A stretch of DNA of 64,000 nucleotides from Branchiostoma lanceolatum (GCF_035083965.1 NC_089723.1:21803193-21867192); one strand, 5' to 3'. Shown: positions 38,901-48,559, numbered from the stretch's first letter. The notes: generated from the sequence alone by a model not told the origin. Program-made: numbers and translations.

Positions 38901-41900
38901 CCTCACCCAGCCATCTTGGGCTGTCACTTTTGAGGAAACTATCCCAATCCAGTCCTCGGATCCGTCTGGGAGCAGAAATGTGTGTATATGTTTAATCCAA
39001 TAATAAAGTATTACATGCCATACATGTGTTTAGCCGTTTAAGTACAGAGAATGATAAGCATATATGTCACACCGTCTGTTATAACTTTCAATCATCTGTC
39101 AAATCTTTGGTCTTTGGCATATGGATCAATACCGGATACTTCACAACATCATCGCCAGTAGAACATGTCATATATGTATTTACAAATTACCCGTTCGTGC
39201 TTAATACAACAGCATGAATCACAGTATTGCATCTCACTCACCTTTGAACCTATAATTCACCTTAGCAATTACATTGTAGGGTGTATTTCCACCATCCAGT
39301 AATTTGACCCACATGGTGAACATGTAGGTATAGCCGCTCTTAATGGCCGATCCCCAGGCCAAGTCCTGAGATGGACCCGCCCACTCGGCAGTCCTTTGGG
39401 AAAGAATCACAGAGTGACGAAGTAGGATCAGAAAGTTTATCATGAATCATGCATGCAAATTAAGATTTAATTTGCATATCTCAGAAATCTATCAATGTCC
39501 CTCTTTTTCTCAGTCACATATGATAAGATTAACTCTTTTTCTTAACTCTGGAAGTTTCTTTACTCCGTTCGCGATGGAAGCCTGCAGTTGGATAGAAAAG
39601 AGATTATAATCAAGAAGATTCAACCGAAGGCACGGAAAGCCCATTAAGCACATAAAGTCTTTAAAATAAAACAGTTACTCATTCGACAAGCAACTGGATA
39701 ACATTTTGAAACAGTCGTTAGACGTTTCAGACAGCATCTGCAATCTTTCGCCAGTGACTAAAGGAAAGATCTGGAGAACCAGGGCTTACCAAAGCTCTGA
39801 TTTCTTACTTTAATGATGTGAAAACAATCTAGGATAGTTAAAAGTATAACACATAAGGTGTAATTTATCTTAAAATATATGTATGAAATATTTTCGTACC
39901 TGTCCTGAGCCAACATAGATCCGCCTCCATCGTGTTTGTCTTGTGTGTAATGCACTCCTGTACACGACATGCAGTACCAGCCGCTGAGGTCACCCTCAAA
40001 TCCGGGATTGGTCACCATTTCTGCACCGGAAACTGTCTGTTTGGAACACAGTTACAAACTTCAGCTTAATCTGATGATATATAAATGTTGACAAAGCTCA
40101 TAGCAAACCTTAGGTTTACCTTATTCCGTGCTCTGAATAGCCAAGGCAAAGGGAAGGAAAGTCTGAAAGAGTATAATTGTAGAATGCAAAATTCCTCAAG
40201 TAAGATAAAAATGATTTGAAAATGTCGACCATCTTACCTGTAGGCCTTCGACCAGCCCTGCCTGTGCCTCAGCTGACGTCAGAGATGCTGCGTCCACAAG
40301 TATGTCAGTACTAGCAGGAGGACCCTCAATGTACAGGCGCATCTCTGTTACCTCTTTGTCAAAAGCTAGGTAAAGTGACGATAAAGAACAAATAGCATCA
40401 AACATAATACTAGGAGAACCCATTCTATTCCCATTTCTTGGACTTCAAAAATGACTTCAGAAGTATAACAGCACTTATATAATATTGATTCGCTTAACTT
40501 ACATGGTACAGTCCAGGTGCTTGTGATCCTCTCCCATCCGTGATTCTGACTGATGTGGTCTGTCCGCTTCACCTCCTGATAGTTCACATCTCCATCTGAA
40601 ACAGAGATTAAGTTTTTATTTTATTTTCAATGGAAAACCAACTACGAGAGAATACGCCAACAAAGACAAATAATACATTTTTCGTTTTACCCTTCAATTG
40701 CATGAAGACATGCAATGATTAAGTTTCAACATCAACGTTCTTTATTGACAACCAAGTATTTACACGACCCGACGTTTCGATGACTGTCATTTTCATCACG
40801 GCAATGCTGACTGGTTCAAAGTGCACTGAAGCTAGGTGTTACTGCTAACCATCAGTTTCAAACGTGAAGTGCTGTTAGTTTACATCTATCGATATTGATA
40901 ATCGACAATGGTGAGATGATGCGGTTCCAAATGTAAAGTATGTATATAACAATACTTTTTACCTAGCTAGCTTCAGTGCACAGTGCACCAGTCAGTATTG
41001 CCATGATGAAGATGACAGGCTTTAATCGAAACGGCGGCCCATGTAAATACTTAGTTGTGAATAAAGAACTTTGATATCAGTCATTCCACAGCCTGATGAA
41101 ATCATTCACGGAATAAAGTCTCAAGTATCATGTCTAGTAATCTTATCGAAGTAACTCACCAGAGAAGGTGGTTGCAAGATTGATCTTGACCTCGACGTGT
41201 GTCGCCCCTCCGGCCAGCAGTTTGACGAAGATTTGGAACTGGTACGTCTGACCGGGAAGGACGCCACGGCCATACGGGAGAGTGTACGAAGGGCCGGCCC
41301 ATTCAGCTGTCCTGATAAATCAATTGATAATAAATCAATCAACCAATCGTCCTATCAACCAATGAAGTAACCAACCGATCGATCGATAGATACACAAAAT
41401 TGCCATGTGTTTTTTTTCAAGTACACTCATCACGAGATAGTTTCTTTACTCCCAACTAGACGGTTGGTTGTACAGATAAAACTTTGTCCTATCAAAATTG
41501 CGATGTCACCTTGCCAGAGCGCCAGGCACTGTAGATAATCCTACAGCCCCTCATTATAAATCATATAATGTATTTGTTTGAACCTTTATTCATTCATATC
41601 ATGAGAAGCTTCCGATCGGCGTGTAGGCCGCTTTTCATTGAAGTCACAAGGAAAGAGGTAAGGGTTAGAAAAAATAGTATAAAGTGACAATATAGTGAGG
41701 AAGTTTACTTTCTTGATGTCTTATGCAGTCTGATTCATGTTGTTATCTGAACTGAGTGGATGTGTTTTCGCGAACTCGAGAACAACTGCAGACCCGTGGA
41801 AACTACACCAGCTGCACACACAGCCAGTTTGTCTGACCTCTGCACCACAGACAAGCGCCATAAATGTACATTATGAAGGCTTTTTGCTGGGATGAATGCG

Positions 41901-42422
41901 GTGGGAAACATTGCCAAGCAACAGAAATGAATCCACCAAATAAAGCGCCAACATTTCCGTAGAACACCATCCAAGTCAATCATGGTCGATCAAGTTCCTC
42001 GAATTTTGCCTGAAATCGCCCCTCCCCCCAAAGTTTTTTTTAGTGTTTTCATCGGCTAACCCGCACGAGCCCAACAGTATACGTAACCCGATTATCAAAA
42101 TATATTGCCACTTGGTTAATTACAACAACAGCAACAACAATTGATGATAATACAACACAGGTTTTGACGACAGCAGCGCTCATAGTGTAAAATGTGTGTC
42201 ATCTGCCTGTAAGACGTCCACCCACCTCCCACTGGCCATCATGCTAGCGGCCCCCTCCACCTTGTCGCCCAAATGCTGCTCACCGGTACAGCCTGCACAG
42301 TACCAGTTATCTGTTCCTAAAGCTCCCTCAAACCCGGCATTACGGAATATTTCTGATGCTGCTTTAGCGTACTGCAACTGGCCGCAAAGAAGCAGAGCAC
42401 CCCAAACGATCACACGGAACAT
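26981..42422 (-). CDS. GH10 endo-beta-1,4-xylanase-like protein with two CBM4/9-like modules, copy A
   Basis: Secreted glycoside hydrolase; GH10 enzymes cleave beta-1,4-xylan with retention (family knowledge). Sixteen exons in 5'-3' order: 42422-42226, 41311-41160, 40595-40503, 40365-40238, 40036-39900, 39393-39242, 38965-38876, 38346-38172, 37397-37361, 36940-36788, 36423-36368, 36196-36059, 35637-35466, 35298-35194, 34685-34470, 27226-26981; all phases agree, giving 748 aa. Signal peptide 1-21 ('[21 protein letters not shown]'-like). CBM4/9-like modules at about 22-190 and 191-375, each opening with a paired-Cys motif ('WYCAGCTG', 'WYCMSCTG'). GH10 barrel about 388-667: '[18 protein letters not shown]', 'RGHCVFW', acid/base E512 in 'HWDVNNEML', 'GVGAQGHFG', nucleophile E612 in 'WITELDV'. 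C-terminal beta domain 668-748. The next upstream in-frame start-like codon is TTG, so ATG at 42422 is chosen. Intron 15 is 7.2 kb because of a LINE, and its donor 'ggg/gttggt' is weak. Confidence 0.88.
27365..27480 (+). mobile_element. MITE-A copy 6, left half (split by LINE)
   Basis: Contains 'ataggcgatccc', 'gaatttgtgtgacccttc' and 'gatctgcgatgtgaaa', the first half of the MITE-A core. The second half resumes at 34273 on the far side of the LINE. Confidence 0.65.
27599..30207 (-). pseudogene. LINE ORF2, reverse transcriptase and C-terminal part (broken)
   Basis: The frame from 30207 to 28027 contains the reverse transcriptase: 'FVDMRKAFD' (first catalytic Asp), '[19 protein letters not shown]', and 'SWADDLALI', where the two Asp residues correspond to the usual Y/F-x-DD box. 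It ends at 28027 through a frameshift; the protein continues in the overlapping frame 28210-27599 with '[15 protein letters not shown]' and a finger-like 'CPFC' ... '[10 protein letters not shown]' that is common at the C-terminus of related elements. The first codon at 30207 is TTG and not a true start; it is simply where the frame resumes after the nested insertion. Confidence 0.85.
30219..30361. mobile_element. Hairpin family H insertion inside LINE ORF2, with 13-bp target duplication
   Basis: The 13-mer 'aatgccagcgata' occurs at 30206-30218 and again at 30349-30361. Between them lies a near-perfect palindrome (30254-30348: 'cgccaaaaagcaattactca' ... 'ttgctttttggcg') plus a 35-nt tail. The total gain is 143 bp, not a multiple of three, and it introduces a stop into the upstream part of ORF2. 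Removing insertion plus one repeat copy brings the two halves of ORF2 into one frame. Related hairpins are at 37490, 39668 and 63576. Confidence 0.85.
30267..31503 (-). pseudogene. LINE ORF2, AP endonuclease part (frameshifted)
   Basis: ORF2 begins with ATG at 31503. Endonuclease motifs in order: 'SSWNIQG', 'CVQETWL', then a frame change at an A-run ('ccaaaaaaaatg', about 31180), followed by '[11 protein letters not shown]', 'VVDYCIVS' and 'FSDHCHV'. These are the catalytic blocks of apurinic-type endonucleases used for target-primed reverse transcription. The frame then ends inside the palindromic insertion at 30267. Confidence 0.85.
31742..33604 (-). CDS. LINE ORF1 protein, coiled coil plus SGNH esterase-like domain
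   Basis: 620 codons from ATG at 33604. Residues about 90-250 are strongly charged and heptad-like (coiled coil). Residues about 330-495 look like the SGNH/GDSL-type esterase of CR1-group ORF1 proteins: '[10 protein letters not shown]' (block I, with Ala where Gly is usual), 'ILHVGSNDL' (block III) and '[10 protein letters not shown]' (block V Asp-x-x-His). The C-terminus is Pro/Ser/Thr-rich. Such proteins bind element RNA in ribonucleoprotein particles (family knowledge). The frame overlaps the preceding one by 136 nt. Confidence 0.75.
   Translation of the reverse strand: MSDQRDRDTNYMPKSTIPRTLQGLEDATEQMQQELENGAQTDDAITADPRDPPVIPPAANVTSTTDKSSSPQNEAGTSNLPQGYLDRMVSMEKSIKVSDCAFSDLQKQYVDTIGKLNAFRDDLIMKEKEREKTHAKTMNTISTQLEAAQKALESHIRKATSKLQTDLTNSRKDLAQQKEKLIKEKDEATQEIMIERNLWRERHRDMSLKVDALSASNVELQDIIKKQDSEIQALVNRSKELEEKFASGHCHVTNSLHNKAPFPHDNDGSISHDNSHTTVNQQNNNSTFVLGVQTPVVNAKMSTSVNTRKLSADNTNLRSEDIEGGVRIFADSLFRDVDPNRAFKEERTNIHRSSTITAAIDNISNIKDSTAKTVILHVGSNDLDNSKTHPDSVQRTLHNTSKLLETTKKSFPNARVAVSQVLQRGSNHNSTLNTNIKAYNQEVLKLSKKSDFICIKHRKLTQDRRLYLQDQIHLDPRSGTKLLVADVKRTLASPSIPPASPAQPPMTRPQHGHRPSGQHTNPGSLPTATNRDNVIPSRGGFRGQPFKNSANAVPLGPRITPSQPSKSSSTTGGQQVGGTQHVTTTSITTLQLPVRLSKQAALPWKEIGKRIRRAWDILIS
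33469..34122 (-). CDS. LINE ORF1, N-terminal frame
   Basis: 217 codons from ATG at 34122. It contains '[20 protein letters not shown]' followed by '[13 protein letters not shown]', the 'IQG..W....P.lk' type motif seen at the start of ORF1 in many amphibian, fish and invertebrate LINEs. It overlaps the next frame by 136 nt in a different phase, so either ORF1 is naturally two overlapping frames or one indel has split it. Confidence 0.6.
   Translation of the reverse strand: MGAESKTPKCKTPTTKAWNINIAKVPQDETLAFDYQDEEKSRLCGVKLRTSQLDKWIQVHKDNFDENFEQHKGTSVTWKSDKGTTCLSVFSSTAPKTGKSLLSIHFYHRKNGVMVQGQRTKWWADILYPEIKNNLMMLDKRTRSSAQHGAQRVSDAVNRFQTTCPEQPLSSTPCQTNVTETPTICLNPPFQEHYRDLKTRQNRCNRNWKMARKLMTP
34273..34403 (+). 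mobile_element. MITE-A copy 6, right half
   Basis: Resumes the core exactly where the left half stopped: 'gtataaaagacaacaaatta', 'ttccttgtctaggaactt', 'attgagcggaccgtcaaatc', ending 'ctctagaggaagggg'. This shows that the LINE inserted into a pre-existing MITE in the GH10-A intron. Confidence 0.65.
34830..35165. other. GC-rich tract of unknown nature in GH10-A intron 14
   Basis: Base composition is unlike the surrounding AT-rich intron, with words such as 'ggggccccgccggga', 'acccggggccc' and 'ccgggccatttttgg'. No terminal repeats, domain or splice sites recognised; possibly a decayed mobile element. Confidence 0.35.
35699..35820. repeat. Hairpin element in GH10-A intron 12
   Basis: Left arm 'ttgaacatagttttcgccg' with 'tttcacaaacctatt'; right arm 'aataggtttgtgtaccg' with 'aaaagctacgttcaa'. 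About 120 bp that can fold as a stem. Confidence 0.7.
37001..37242 (+). repeat. (CCAT)n / (CCAA)n tetranucleotide array
   Basis: About 240 bp in GH10-A intron 9, mainly ccat units flanked by ccaa and caaa units. The several long frames over it on both strands are repeat artefacts. Confidence 0.97.
37490..37575 (+). repeat. Hairpin family H copy in GH10-A intron 8
   Basis: Contains 'cgccaaaaacagttactcaa', 'gcaactggataaaatttt', 'gacgtttcagacagcatc' and 'gctgtctttcgtcagtgact'. A second copy with the same order is at 39668-39765. Confidence 0.65.
39668..39765 (+). repeat. Hairpin family H copy in GH10-A intron 5
   Basis: Contains 'aaacagttactcattcgac', 'aagcaactggataacatttt', 'agacgtttcagacagcatct' and 'ctttcgccagtgact'. 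The downstream sequence 'gagaaccagggcttaccaaa' is also related to that after the 37490 copy. Confidence 0.6.
40728..41078. mobile_element. Hairpin MITE with ~105-bp inverted arms in GH10-A intron 2
   Basis: The left arm runs 'aacgttctttattgacaacc', 'gacgtttcgatgactgtcat', 'cactgaagctaggt'; the right arm reads back 'acctagctagcttcagtgca', 'atgaagatgacaggc', 'gttgtgaataaagaactttg'. The arms are about 105 bp each around a spacer of about 140 bp. Non-coding. Confidence 0.72.
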
Positions 42423-43969
42423 TTTGGGTACAGCGAGTGCGCTTGCAGCAGTCAGTATCCAACTCAATGTTGCTCAGATCATCGCGGCAACGCGCTTATG
42501 TAGGCGTTCAAACAGCTAGATATGGCAATATTGATCGATTTAGCAAACAGACCCTTTCTTCGTGTACACATGGTACGTGGCGACAAACAATCGTCTCCGG
42601 AGTGACTGCTAATCAGATGTAAACGCTTGTCGAAGGTCCTAAAGAACGATGAACTACCACACCAGTACTCGAATGCTCTAGTGTTAATAATCAGACATCC
42701 ATTCATAGCATTCGCTATGAGATTGAAAGTCCTTTGCTTTTGGCACTTTACCGTGATTTAGTGATATTAATAATTTGGACAACGACGTAAATAGAACTAC
42801 AGAAGAAACTCCATTGTATTTTTGTGAAGAGCTTCATTCATCAAGTGTACGTTTTGTATATTTTGGGGGTTTATTTGTTATCATGCATTTATTAGTTTTG
42901 CTGCTGAGAAAGCTCAGCCATTGCCCCCCCCCCCTCTAGCCTATTGCTATAACTTGTAAAGGGCCAGCCCTGCTGATGTGTTGTCTTTTCCATCGTCAGC
43001 CTACAAATACTTTATTTCATACCATACCATAGGTAGGAGAGTGACGTATTATTGTTTTCATATTTCGCATCTTACTATATGTTTTCCTGATGTTTCTTCT
43101 TCCTCTACCTTTTTTCTTAATTGAATTTGAATATTCGATTTCGGTGCCAAATGGCGTAAAGTCGACGGCCACATGTAATACGTATATGTGTGAGGAGCTT
43201 CATGCGTTAGCTTCAAGCATCAAAAGTCTGCACGTAAAAGAACCCAACACATTTATCGAGAAGACTAGGGGTGATCCGGTGTGCCTAGCTAAATACGCAA
43301 GCCGAAGCATAGCTGCATTGCACAACTAGCCAACGCAAAAGCTAAGGTCAACCGGAAAGAAAAAAAAGACGTAACATATTGTTTGTCATTTTAACAACAG
43401 TCCTTCAATGCTAAAATTTCATATTTCAATTTTTCATACATTTCTTCACGATGAAATAGTCATTCAGAAAGCTTAGCTAGCTAGATTTCACATTCTATCA
43501 TTCACAATATCTAACGACTGGCTCCGATCGGCATGGCACCTATGTGAATATATGGCCACTAAAGTTGTACAAGACAAAATCATAAACACGGGAAAACAAC
43601 ATCTTTGCCATCTACCCTTTTATACATTTAGTTCTCATTTAGTGCAAAGTACAACAGCCTAGGTCTTGTAATAGCTACTTGGCTTTCTTTAATTACTTAC
43701 TTACATATCAATCATTCGTATATCAGTTGAACCGGTGTTCAGACAAACAAAGAGATTCATGGTCCTAACTGAGCATGCGCAGCGCAATATTACCCACAAT
43801 GGAGAATCGATGTGTTCCCTAGGTGGTACCATATCGCTGTTTAGAATCAGAAGAGCATGCGCAGTTGAAACCTTGAACGTCCTTATTCTCAGTCATTGAT
43901 GAAAGATGGTGGAGGCTATCTAAAAATCTGGACACATATTGAGAAGAGAAAATGTATGCAGTTGCCTGA
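42423..43969. other. Upstream region of GH10 copy A
   Basis: Should contain the promoter of GH10-A and the 3' flank of the fucosyltransferase, but no core promoter element can be assigned. 43135-43310 contains SINE-tail words ('cacgtaaaagaacccaacac', 'tcgagaagactaggggtgat'), so the small frame 43090-43329 is repeat-derived. Confidence 0.45.
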
Positions 43970-43975
43970 TTTATT
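43970..43975 (-). promoter_or_regulatory. Polyadenylation signal AATAAA of the fucosyltransferase gene
   Basis: 'tttatt' on the plus strand, about 75 nt beyond the stop codon at 44050. Confidence 0.6.
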
Positions 43976-44049
43976 TTGTATGACGTGATGTTCTATCTGA
44001 ATGATTGTTTATCCTTCAGTAGCGTACTACCTGTAGATTTTGTGAGACA

Positions 44050-45408
44050 CTAGGGGAAATGCTTTGCATTCTTTGCAGCCCTAAGTGCACCATCCCACAC
44101 CGTTTCTTCGCAGACCTCGTAGTTTTCACCGTTCCACCACTTGTCTACGTCCGTGTACACCTTTCTCTCCGTCGGAGGAGCCTCGAGAAGCTTCTTACAA
44201 ACTTCACAAAATCTGGATTCAAAGTCTGGGAGGGTCTTTGGAGGTTTAGTTTTCCAAGCAAAATATTCGTTATACTTATCGTCGTTTTGGTCCAGATACT
44301 TCAAGTAGTTTGCCAATGCCTCTGGGGATTCGAAGTCATCTACATGAATAAAAGAGTTCGGTGGAACAACTCTTTCATAATGATCCTTTGGAGCTCCCAA
44401 TACGACGGGAACGATGTCATAATCAAGGGAATTATGCCAGAACTTTTCCGTTATATACTCAACGCATTTAAAATTTTCAAATGCCAAATAGAATTTGTAC
44501 GGGCGAACGTGTTCTTTTATACATGCCCGATCTTGCCTATCTTTCTTACATGAGCCGCTAACATTTCCACAGACTCCAAAAACGTCCACTTGGATGTGCT
44601 TGATCAATTCAGCTGCATATATAAACCGAGTTTGATATTTGTAGCAATCACTGACATACCAAATGACTAGCTTATTTTTCTCAATTGCGTAGTCTTTGTT
44701 TGGAGTAGGTGGGGTTTCAGTCAGTGCTTTGTAAGTCGTGGTGATATGACCCCATGGCGCGAGAATGTCTGAATCATTTCTGTACGACATCGTCCAGTTG
44801 AAGACTCCTGCATAAGAATTCAAGTCGATGCCTCTTGTGATAGGCGGACAGTCGAACGGAAAATAGATCCAAACCTGATGCTCGGGCCGTGTCTTAGGAA
44901 ACCAGTTTCTGCTGTAGACTGGAGGTATGTGATATATACCTCGGAAGATGATGGCATCAGCATCTTCTGTCTTAATCTTTTTTCGCTTCCTGTTATTCAA
45001 CTTAATTTTCATCTTAACGAATTCACACTGAGGCAGCGAGAGACACGGTATTGCTCCTGGAGTCGGCCATACTTCAGCCGGGTTCCAAATGATGATTTTC
45101 TTGTGTTCTGGTGACTTCTTAACTGGTAGAGTCGAGGCTTCTACGTGCCAGGTTTTGTAGAATTGCTTAGAATCAGAAGGAACGAAGTTGTCGTATCTGG
45201 GGAGTGCAGAGCGCTGAATGAGAGACACGTTTTCAACTTCATAGTCACTGTGGGAAACTTCAGTCCTGTTGTAACCAACCAACTGACTTAGGCTCCCCGG
45301 CATCGTTGATACATAACTATGTGTGATGAACGTAAGATACATGAGGAAACATAATGTCAGAAGACGTTCGCACTTGTTCAAAAGGTATTGTTGTTTTTTG
45401 AACTCCAT
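44050..45408 (-). CDS. Alpha-1,3-fucosyltransferase-like protein (GT10), single exon
   Basis: Golgi type II membrane enzyme that transfers fucose from GDP-fucose to N-acetylglucosamine-containing glycans (family knowledge). 452 aa from ATG at 45408, which has A at -3 and G at +4; a longer reading would need a TTG start. A short cytoplasmic tail precedes a membrane segment at about residues 16-36 ('LLTLCFLMYLTFITHSYV'). A lumenal stem and catalytic domain follow, with 'WIYFPFDCPP' and the GT10 donor-binding motif 'YKFYLAFENFKCVEYITEKF', then 'VVLGAPKDHYERVVPPNSFI'. N-glycosylation sequons such as 'NRTE', 'NWTM' and 'NVSG' are present. The intronless coding region is common in this family. It lies between GH10 copies A and B on the same strand. 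A SINE begins about 55 bp upstream of the ATG. Confidence 0.88.
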   Translation of the reverse strand: MEFKKQQYLLNKCERLLTLCFLMYLTFITHSYVSTMPGSLSQLVGYNRTEVSHSDYEVENVSLIQRSALPRYDNFVPSDSKQFYKTWHVEASTLPVKKSPEHKKIIIWNPAEVWPTPGAIPCLSLPQCEFVKMKIKLNNRKRKKIKTEDADAIIFRGIYHIPPVYSRNWFPKTRPEHQVWIYFPFDCPPITRGIDLNSYAGVFNWTMSYRNDSDILAPWGHITTTYKALTETPPTPNKDYAIEKNKLVIWYVSDCYKYQTRFIYAAELIKHIQVDVFGVCGNVSGSCKKDRQDRACIKEHVRPYKFYLAFENFKCVEYITEKFWHNSLDYDIVPVVLGAPKDHYERVVPPNSFIHVDDFESPEALANYLKYLDQNDDKYNEYFAWKTKPPKTLPDFESRFCEVCKKLLEAPPTERKVYTDVDKWWNGENYEVCEETVWDGALRAAKNAKHFP

Positions 45409-45461
45409 ATTGGTAAGTCTATTAGTTGATGTGAATTCAAAAATGTTCAACCCATGTAGCG

Positions 45462-45765
45462 TCGGGTGGCGTGACGAGGTAATGTGGCGTCCAGTGGGAG
45501 TTTGACTTAGAATCCAGAGGTCCGGGGTTCAAATCCTAACATACCCCGACGTTGCGTCATCATACGAGTTTGCACATTTCAGTCAGGTTAAAATGAGTAA
45601 CTTTGCTTGGCTAAGGACGTTTGAATTCCCTCGGTTGGGATATTTCTAGAAGAGCCACACCTCGACACGATAAAAAACCCACACTTATCAATGAGAATAT
45701 ACGTAAGGGTCCATCTCGGTGTGAGCGGATCTTAACATGTGAAAGGGTCGGATCTTCTCCTGTTG
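45462..45765 (+). mobile_element. tRNA-derived SINE upstream of the fucosyltransferase
   Basis: Head 'gtcgggtggcgtgacgaggt' with box B 'ggggttcaaatcc' near 45525, then 'cagtcaggttaaaatgagta' and a tail with 'aagagccacacctcgac' and 'aacccacacttatcaatgag'. The body relates to the SINE at 48560. Confidence 0.6.
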
Positions 45766-46226
45766 GGTCGGCTACTCTCGATGTGTGAGCTTGCTTTTTG
45801 TGACAATCGGCCTACCCACGTGATGACCATCAGTATAAGATATAGTTCAAAGTTGAGAATAAGGATTCCATCGGAGCATAACGCTGTCCAATCAGCATGG
45901 GATTGTACTGATGTCTGAAACAAAGAGGAATGATGTATGGATTAGGCCATTAATCAGAACCAGTGAGTGTTTTGACAGGTAGATTAGACAACTCCCGTGC
46001 AGAAAAGCTACCTACTACTCCAATTTAGAGACGTACCATCTTTCAGATCAAAATATACAGATAGTGGAATTTCTTCTGCAGTGCCATAGCAACCTCCTAG
46101 GGGGTCCAAAATCTAATCATGTCAAGGTGTCATCAAGACCTAACCTCATACATATTGTCAAGATAATCCATTCAGGCCTTCTCAAGCTATCGTGTTTACA
46201 AATAGACAGAAAGGGAGGCAGCCAGC

Positions 46227-46332
46227 CACACACAGACACACACATACCACACATACACACACACACACACACACAGACACACACTCACACACACACAGAC
46301 ACACACACACCACACACACGTACACGCACACG
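46227..46332 (+). repeat. (CA)n microsatellite, interrupted
   Basis: CA dinucleotides interrupted by 'gac', 'tacc' and 'ctc'. Confidence 0.93.
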
Positions 46333-47489
46333 AAAGCTGCCGAAACATAACCTTCTAGGCAAATGTTCTCTACAGAGCATGGATTTTACTGGAAGCCTGT
46401 GCTAGCTGACGGAGTTGTCTGCACTATTTCTAAAGTGACCCACATGTCCAAGAAACGGGGCCGGGCCAGACTGTTCCGGAAGCGAACAGTAAAACTGTGC
46501 ACCAACAAATACACAAAAATTCTTGATATTCTTTGTATAATTTGTTTGTTTGTCTGCTGTCTTTTATCCCAAACTTGGCGTTCCCGCAAACAATCCGGTC
46601 GGGCAACAGTTTAGAAATCTGACCCTAGCATTATGCATAGTAATGCTACTAGTATTTCCTCCGTAAGTAAATGCTGACACTGTATTACTATTTTGTAACA
46701 TGCAGAAGTAAAAAAAAAAATCTTTACGAAGAAAGTAACTCACCAATGGTAGACTGCAAGACAGCTCAGCCAAGACAAGACTTTCTCGGCGACGGTTGGC
46801 AGGTCTTGTGTAGAATCGTTGCATGGGGTTGTGAAACTGGCTAGACGGGTTCGGGCGATTTGGATGTAGACAACTAGTTTTGGAGACAGCTGGACTAGCT
46901 AGCCAATGTAGTTTTCGCATGATTAATAACTTAACTAAATTATTAACCTTGTCCCAGTATTTGGATACAGATGTAACTTGCATGAGCCTTCGATTAAGAA
47001 CCTCCCCACATATTATGCTTAATTGGCCACTCTTGTGTATATACTCGGCGCTATTTGCGAGGCAATATTTGCGCGTGCATATTTCACTCCATATCTCTTG
47101 CAAAAGTTGACTGTTCCAAAATCCCTGCGTGAAAAATGGAAGATTCCAAAAAAAGTCTGCCCAGAAGCATTTTAAATACATAACGTGTTATATGTATAAA
47201 AAAGATCTCCGATGATATCAACTCCGTCTCCATGCCAAATTTCAGCTCATTTGGTTCGAAAAATGAATGCTATAGATCAGTGACGTCTACGTCTTGATTC
47301 AACCATGCCAACACGGTTCATTACTGGACGTTAGTTCATGATCGAAAATAGATCATGCAGTTAACTAGTAACTGTTAATATACCTCTCCTGAACCAGTGT
47401 ACATGAAGCGCCACCAAAGCAGTCCGTGCTGCACTGCAGACCTGTACACCCACGGCACTCATTAATCCTCGCATCAATTTTGCTGTGCC

Positions 47490-47528
47490 CAGAGGATGAC
47501 ATCCATGTAATCAAATCAGTATGGCCTT
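47490..47528. repeat. Solo MITE-B right end
   Basis: 'gatgacatccatgtaatcaa' then 'atcagtatggccttag', the terminal sequence of MITE-B without a partner end nearby. Confidence 0.55.
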
Positions 47529-47774
47529 AGAAAAAAAGTGAGTCACCTGCGGTACCTGCATCAACTGTCAAATGGAATATAGCAGACTGGAATGTTGAAT
47601 AAGTTTAACAAGCGCCCATTTTAAAGGTATTTTGGCCATTGTTTACATTCAAAAATCTACATGATACTTGTTGGTCCATACGCTGTTGGAGGAGTCCATT
47701 TTTGTATGGAAATTTAAAAAAATTAAGTTTTGAACTTTGTTATTATGAAAAAGTCTAATTTTTTGGTGGAAGTA

Positions 47775-48472
47775 CTGTAAGTCTACTTAGATCCGCGGTA
47801 TAATTAGATCCGCGGAATAATCGTTATGCTTGCAAACAATCGATATCGGTGCCTCTGACATACGTTGATCTCATTAAAAACCTGTTTTTCAAGAAAGCGA
47901 GCAAAAATACGTAAAGAAAAACAAGATTTTCACCCGAGCATTTGAGTCCCTACGCTGTGATTTGCCGCCATTTGCCACCATTTGTGGTCGTATTCGGTGG
48001 AGAATCTATTCTTTTAATTTTTTTCCCGTGAAAATTCTGCTTACGTAGCGTAGATGACTCGTATTTTACGCCGTGATTTTACTTCAAAATATGGCGCGCT
48101 GGGGTAGCGGCAGGGCCGGGCTGGGCCGCCATCTTTGTTTACTCATGTTTACCGATTGTTCTAAGAGCTGATTGGTTCGCGTCAGAAAAACTGTGCTCTG
48201 ATTGGTTGACTTCAAGATTTCACGTGATCACAAGGCGGGAATTCCCCGTCACAGTTTCGGCGTAGACCGCATTTTGTGACGATGTTGAAGCAGTTTTGTA
48301 GCGAACTTCGTAACATTTTTTATTTTTAAAAATTGAACAAGCATTTTCTGATGGCAGTATTCAGTTGTTGTTTTTTCTACTCATCGCCCAGCGCGAATTT
48401 AGAACCACCGCGGATTTTCCATTTGCCCGGAACCGCGGATTTTAGGCCCCGCGGATCTAAGTAGACTTACAG
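47775..48472. mobile_element. MITE-D, 698 bp, TA target duplication
   Basis: The left end 'ctgtaagtctacttagatcc' and following 'gcgg' are exactly mirrored at the right end ('ccgcggatctaagtagact', 'tacag'). TA dinucleotides flank at 47773-47774 and 48473-48474, as for Tc1/mariner-like elements (established knowledge). 'accgcgg' words are repeated in both subterminal regions and also occur near 60-160 in this window. No transposase frame. Confidence 0.82.
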
Positions 48473-48559
48473 TATATTGTTTTTTTGTTTTTTTTACAAA
48501 GTACTTTATTTCCATATACAATTCATAAAATGTACAAAATGCATATACAATATATTAGT

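Larger units (their letters stand above)
45766..47772. other. Intergenic sequence, no gene recognised
   Basis: Contains a (CA)n tract and a MITE-B right end. The 205-codon frame 46564-47181 (minus) is open but shows no domain, signal or splice context and spans repeat-like words, so it is not called. Confidence 0.45.

Noticed and set aside
42423..42467. N-terminal extension of GH10 copy A
   Set aside because: The first codon would be TTG; starting at the ATG at 42422 gives a proper signal peptide that aligns with copy B.
45409..45450. N-terminal extension of the fucosyltransferase
   Set aside because: It would start at TTG; the first ATG at 45408 has good context and places the membrane segment correctly.
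46564..47181. 205-codon open frame on the minus strand
   Set aside because: No recognisable domain, no codon bias or splice context, and it lies in repeat-bearing intergenic DNA; likely chance.
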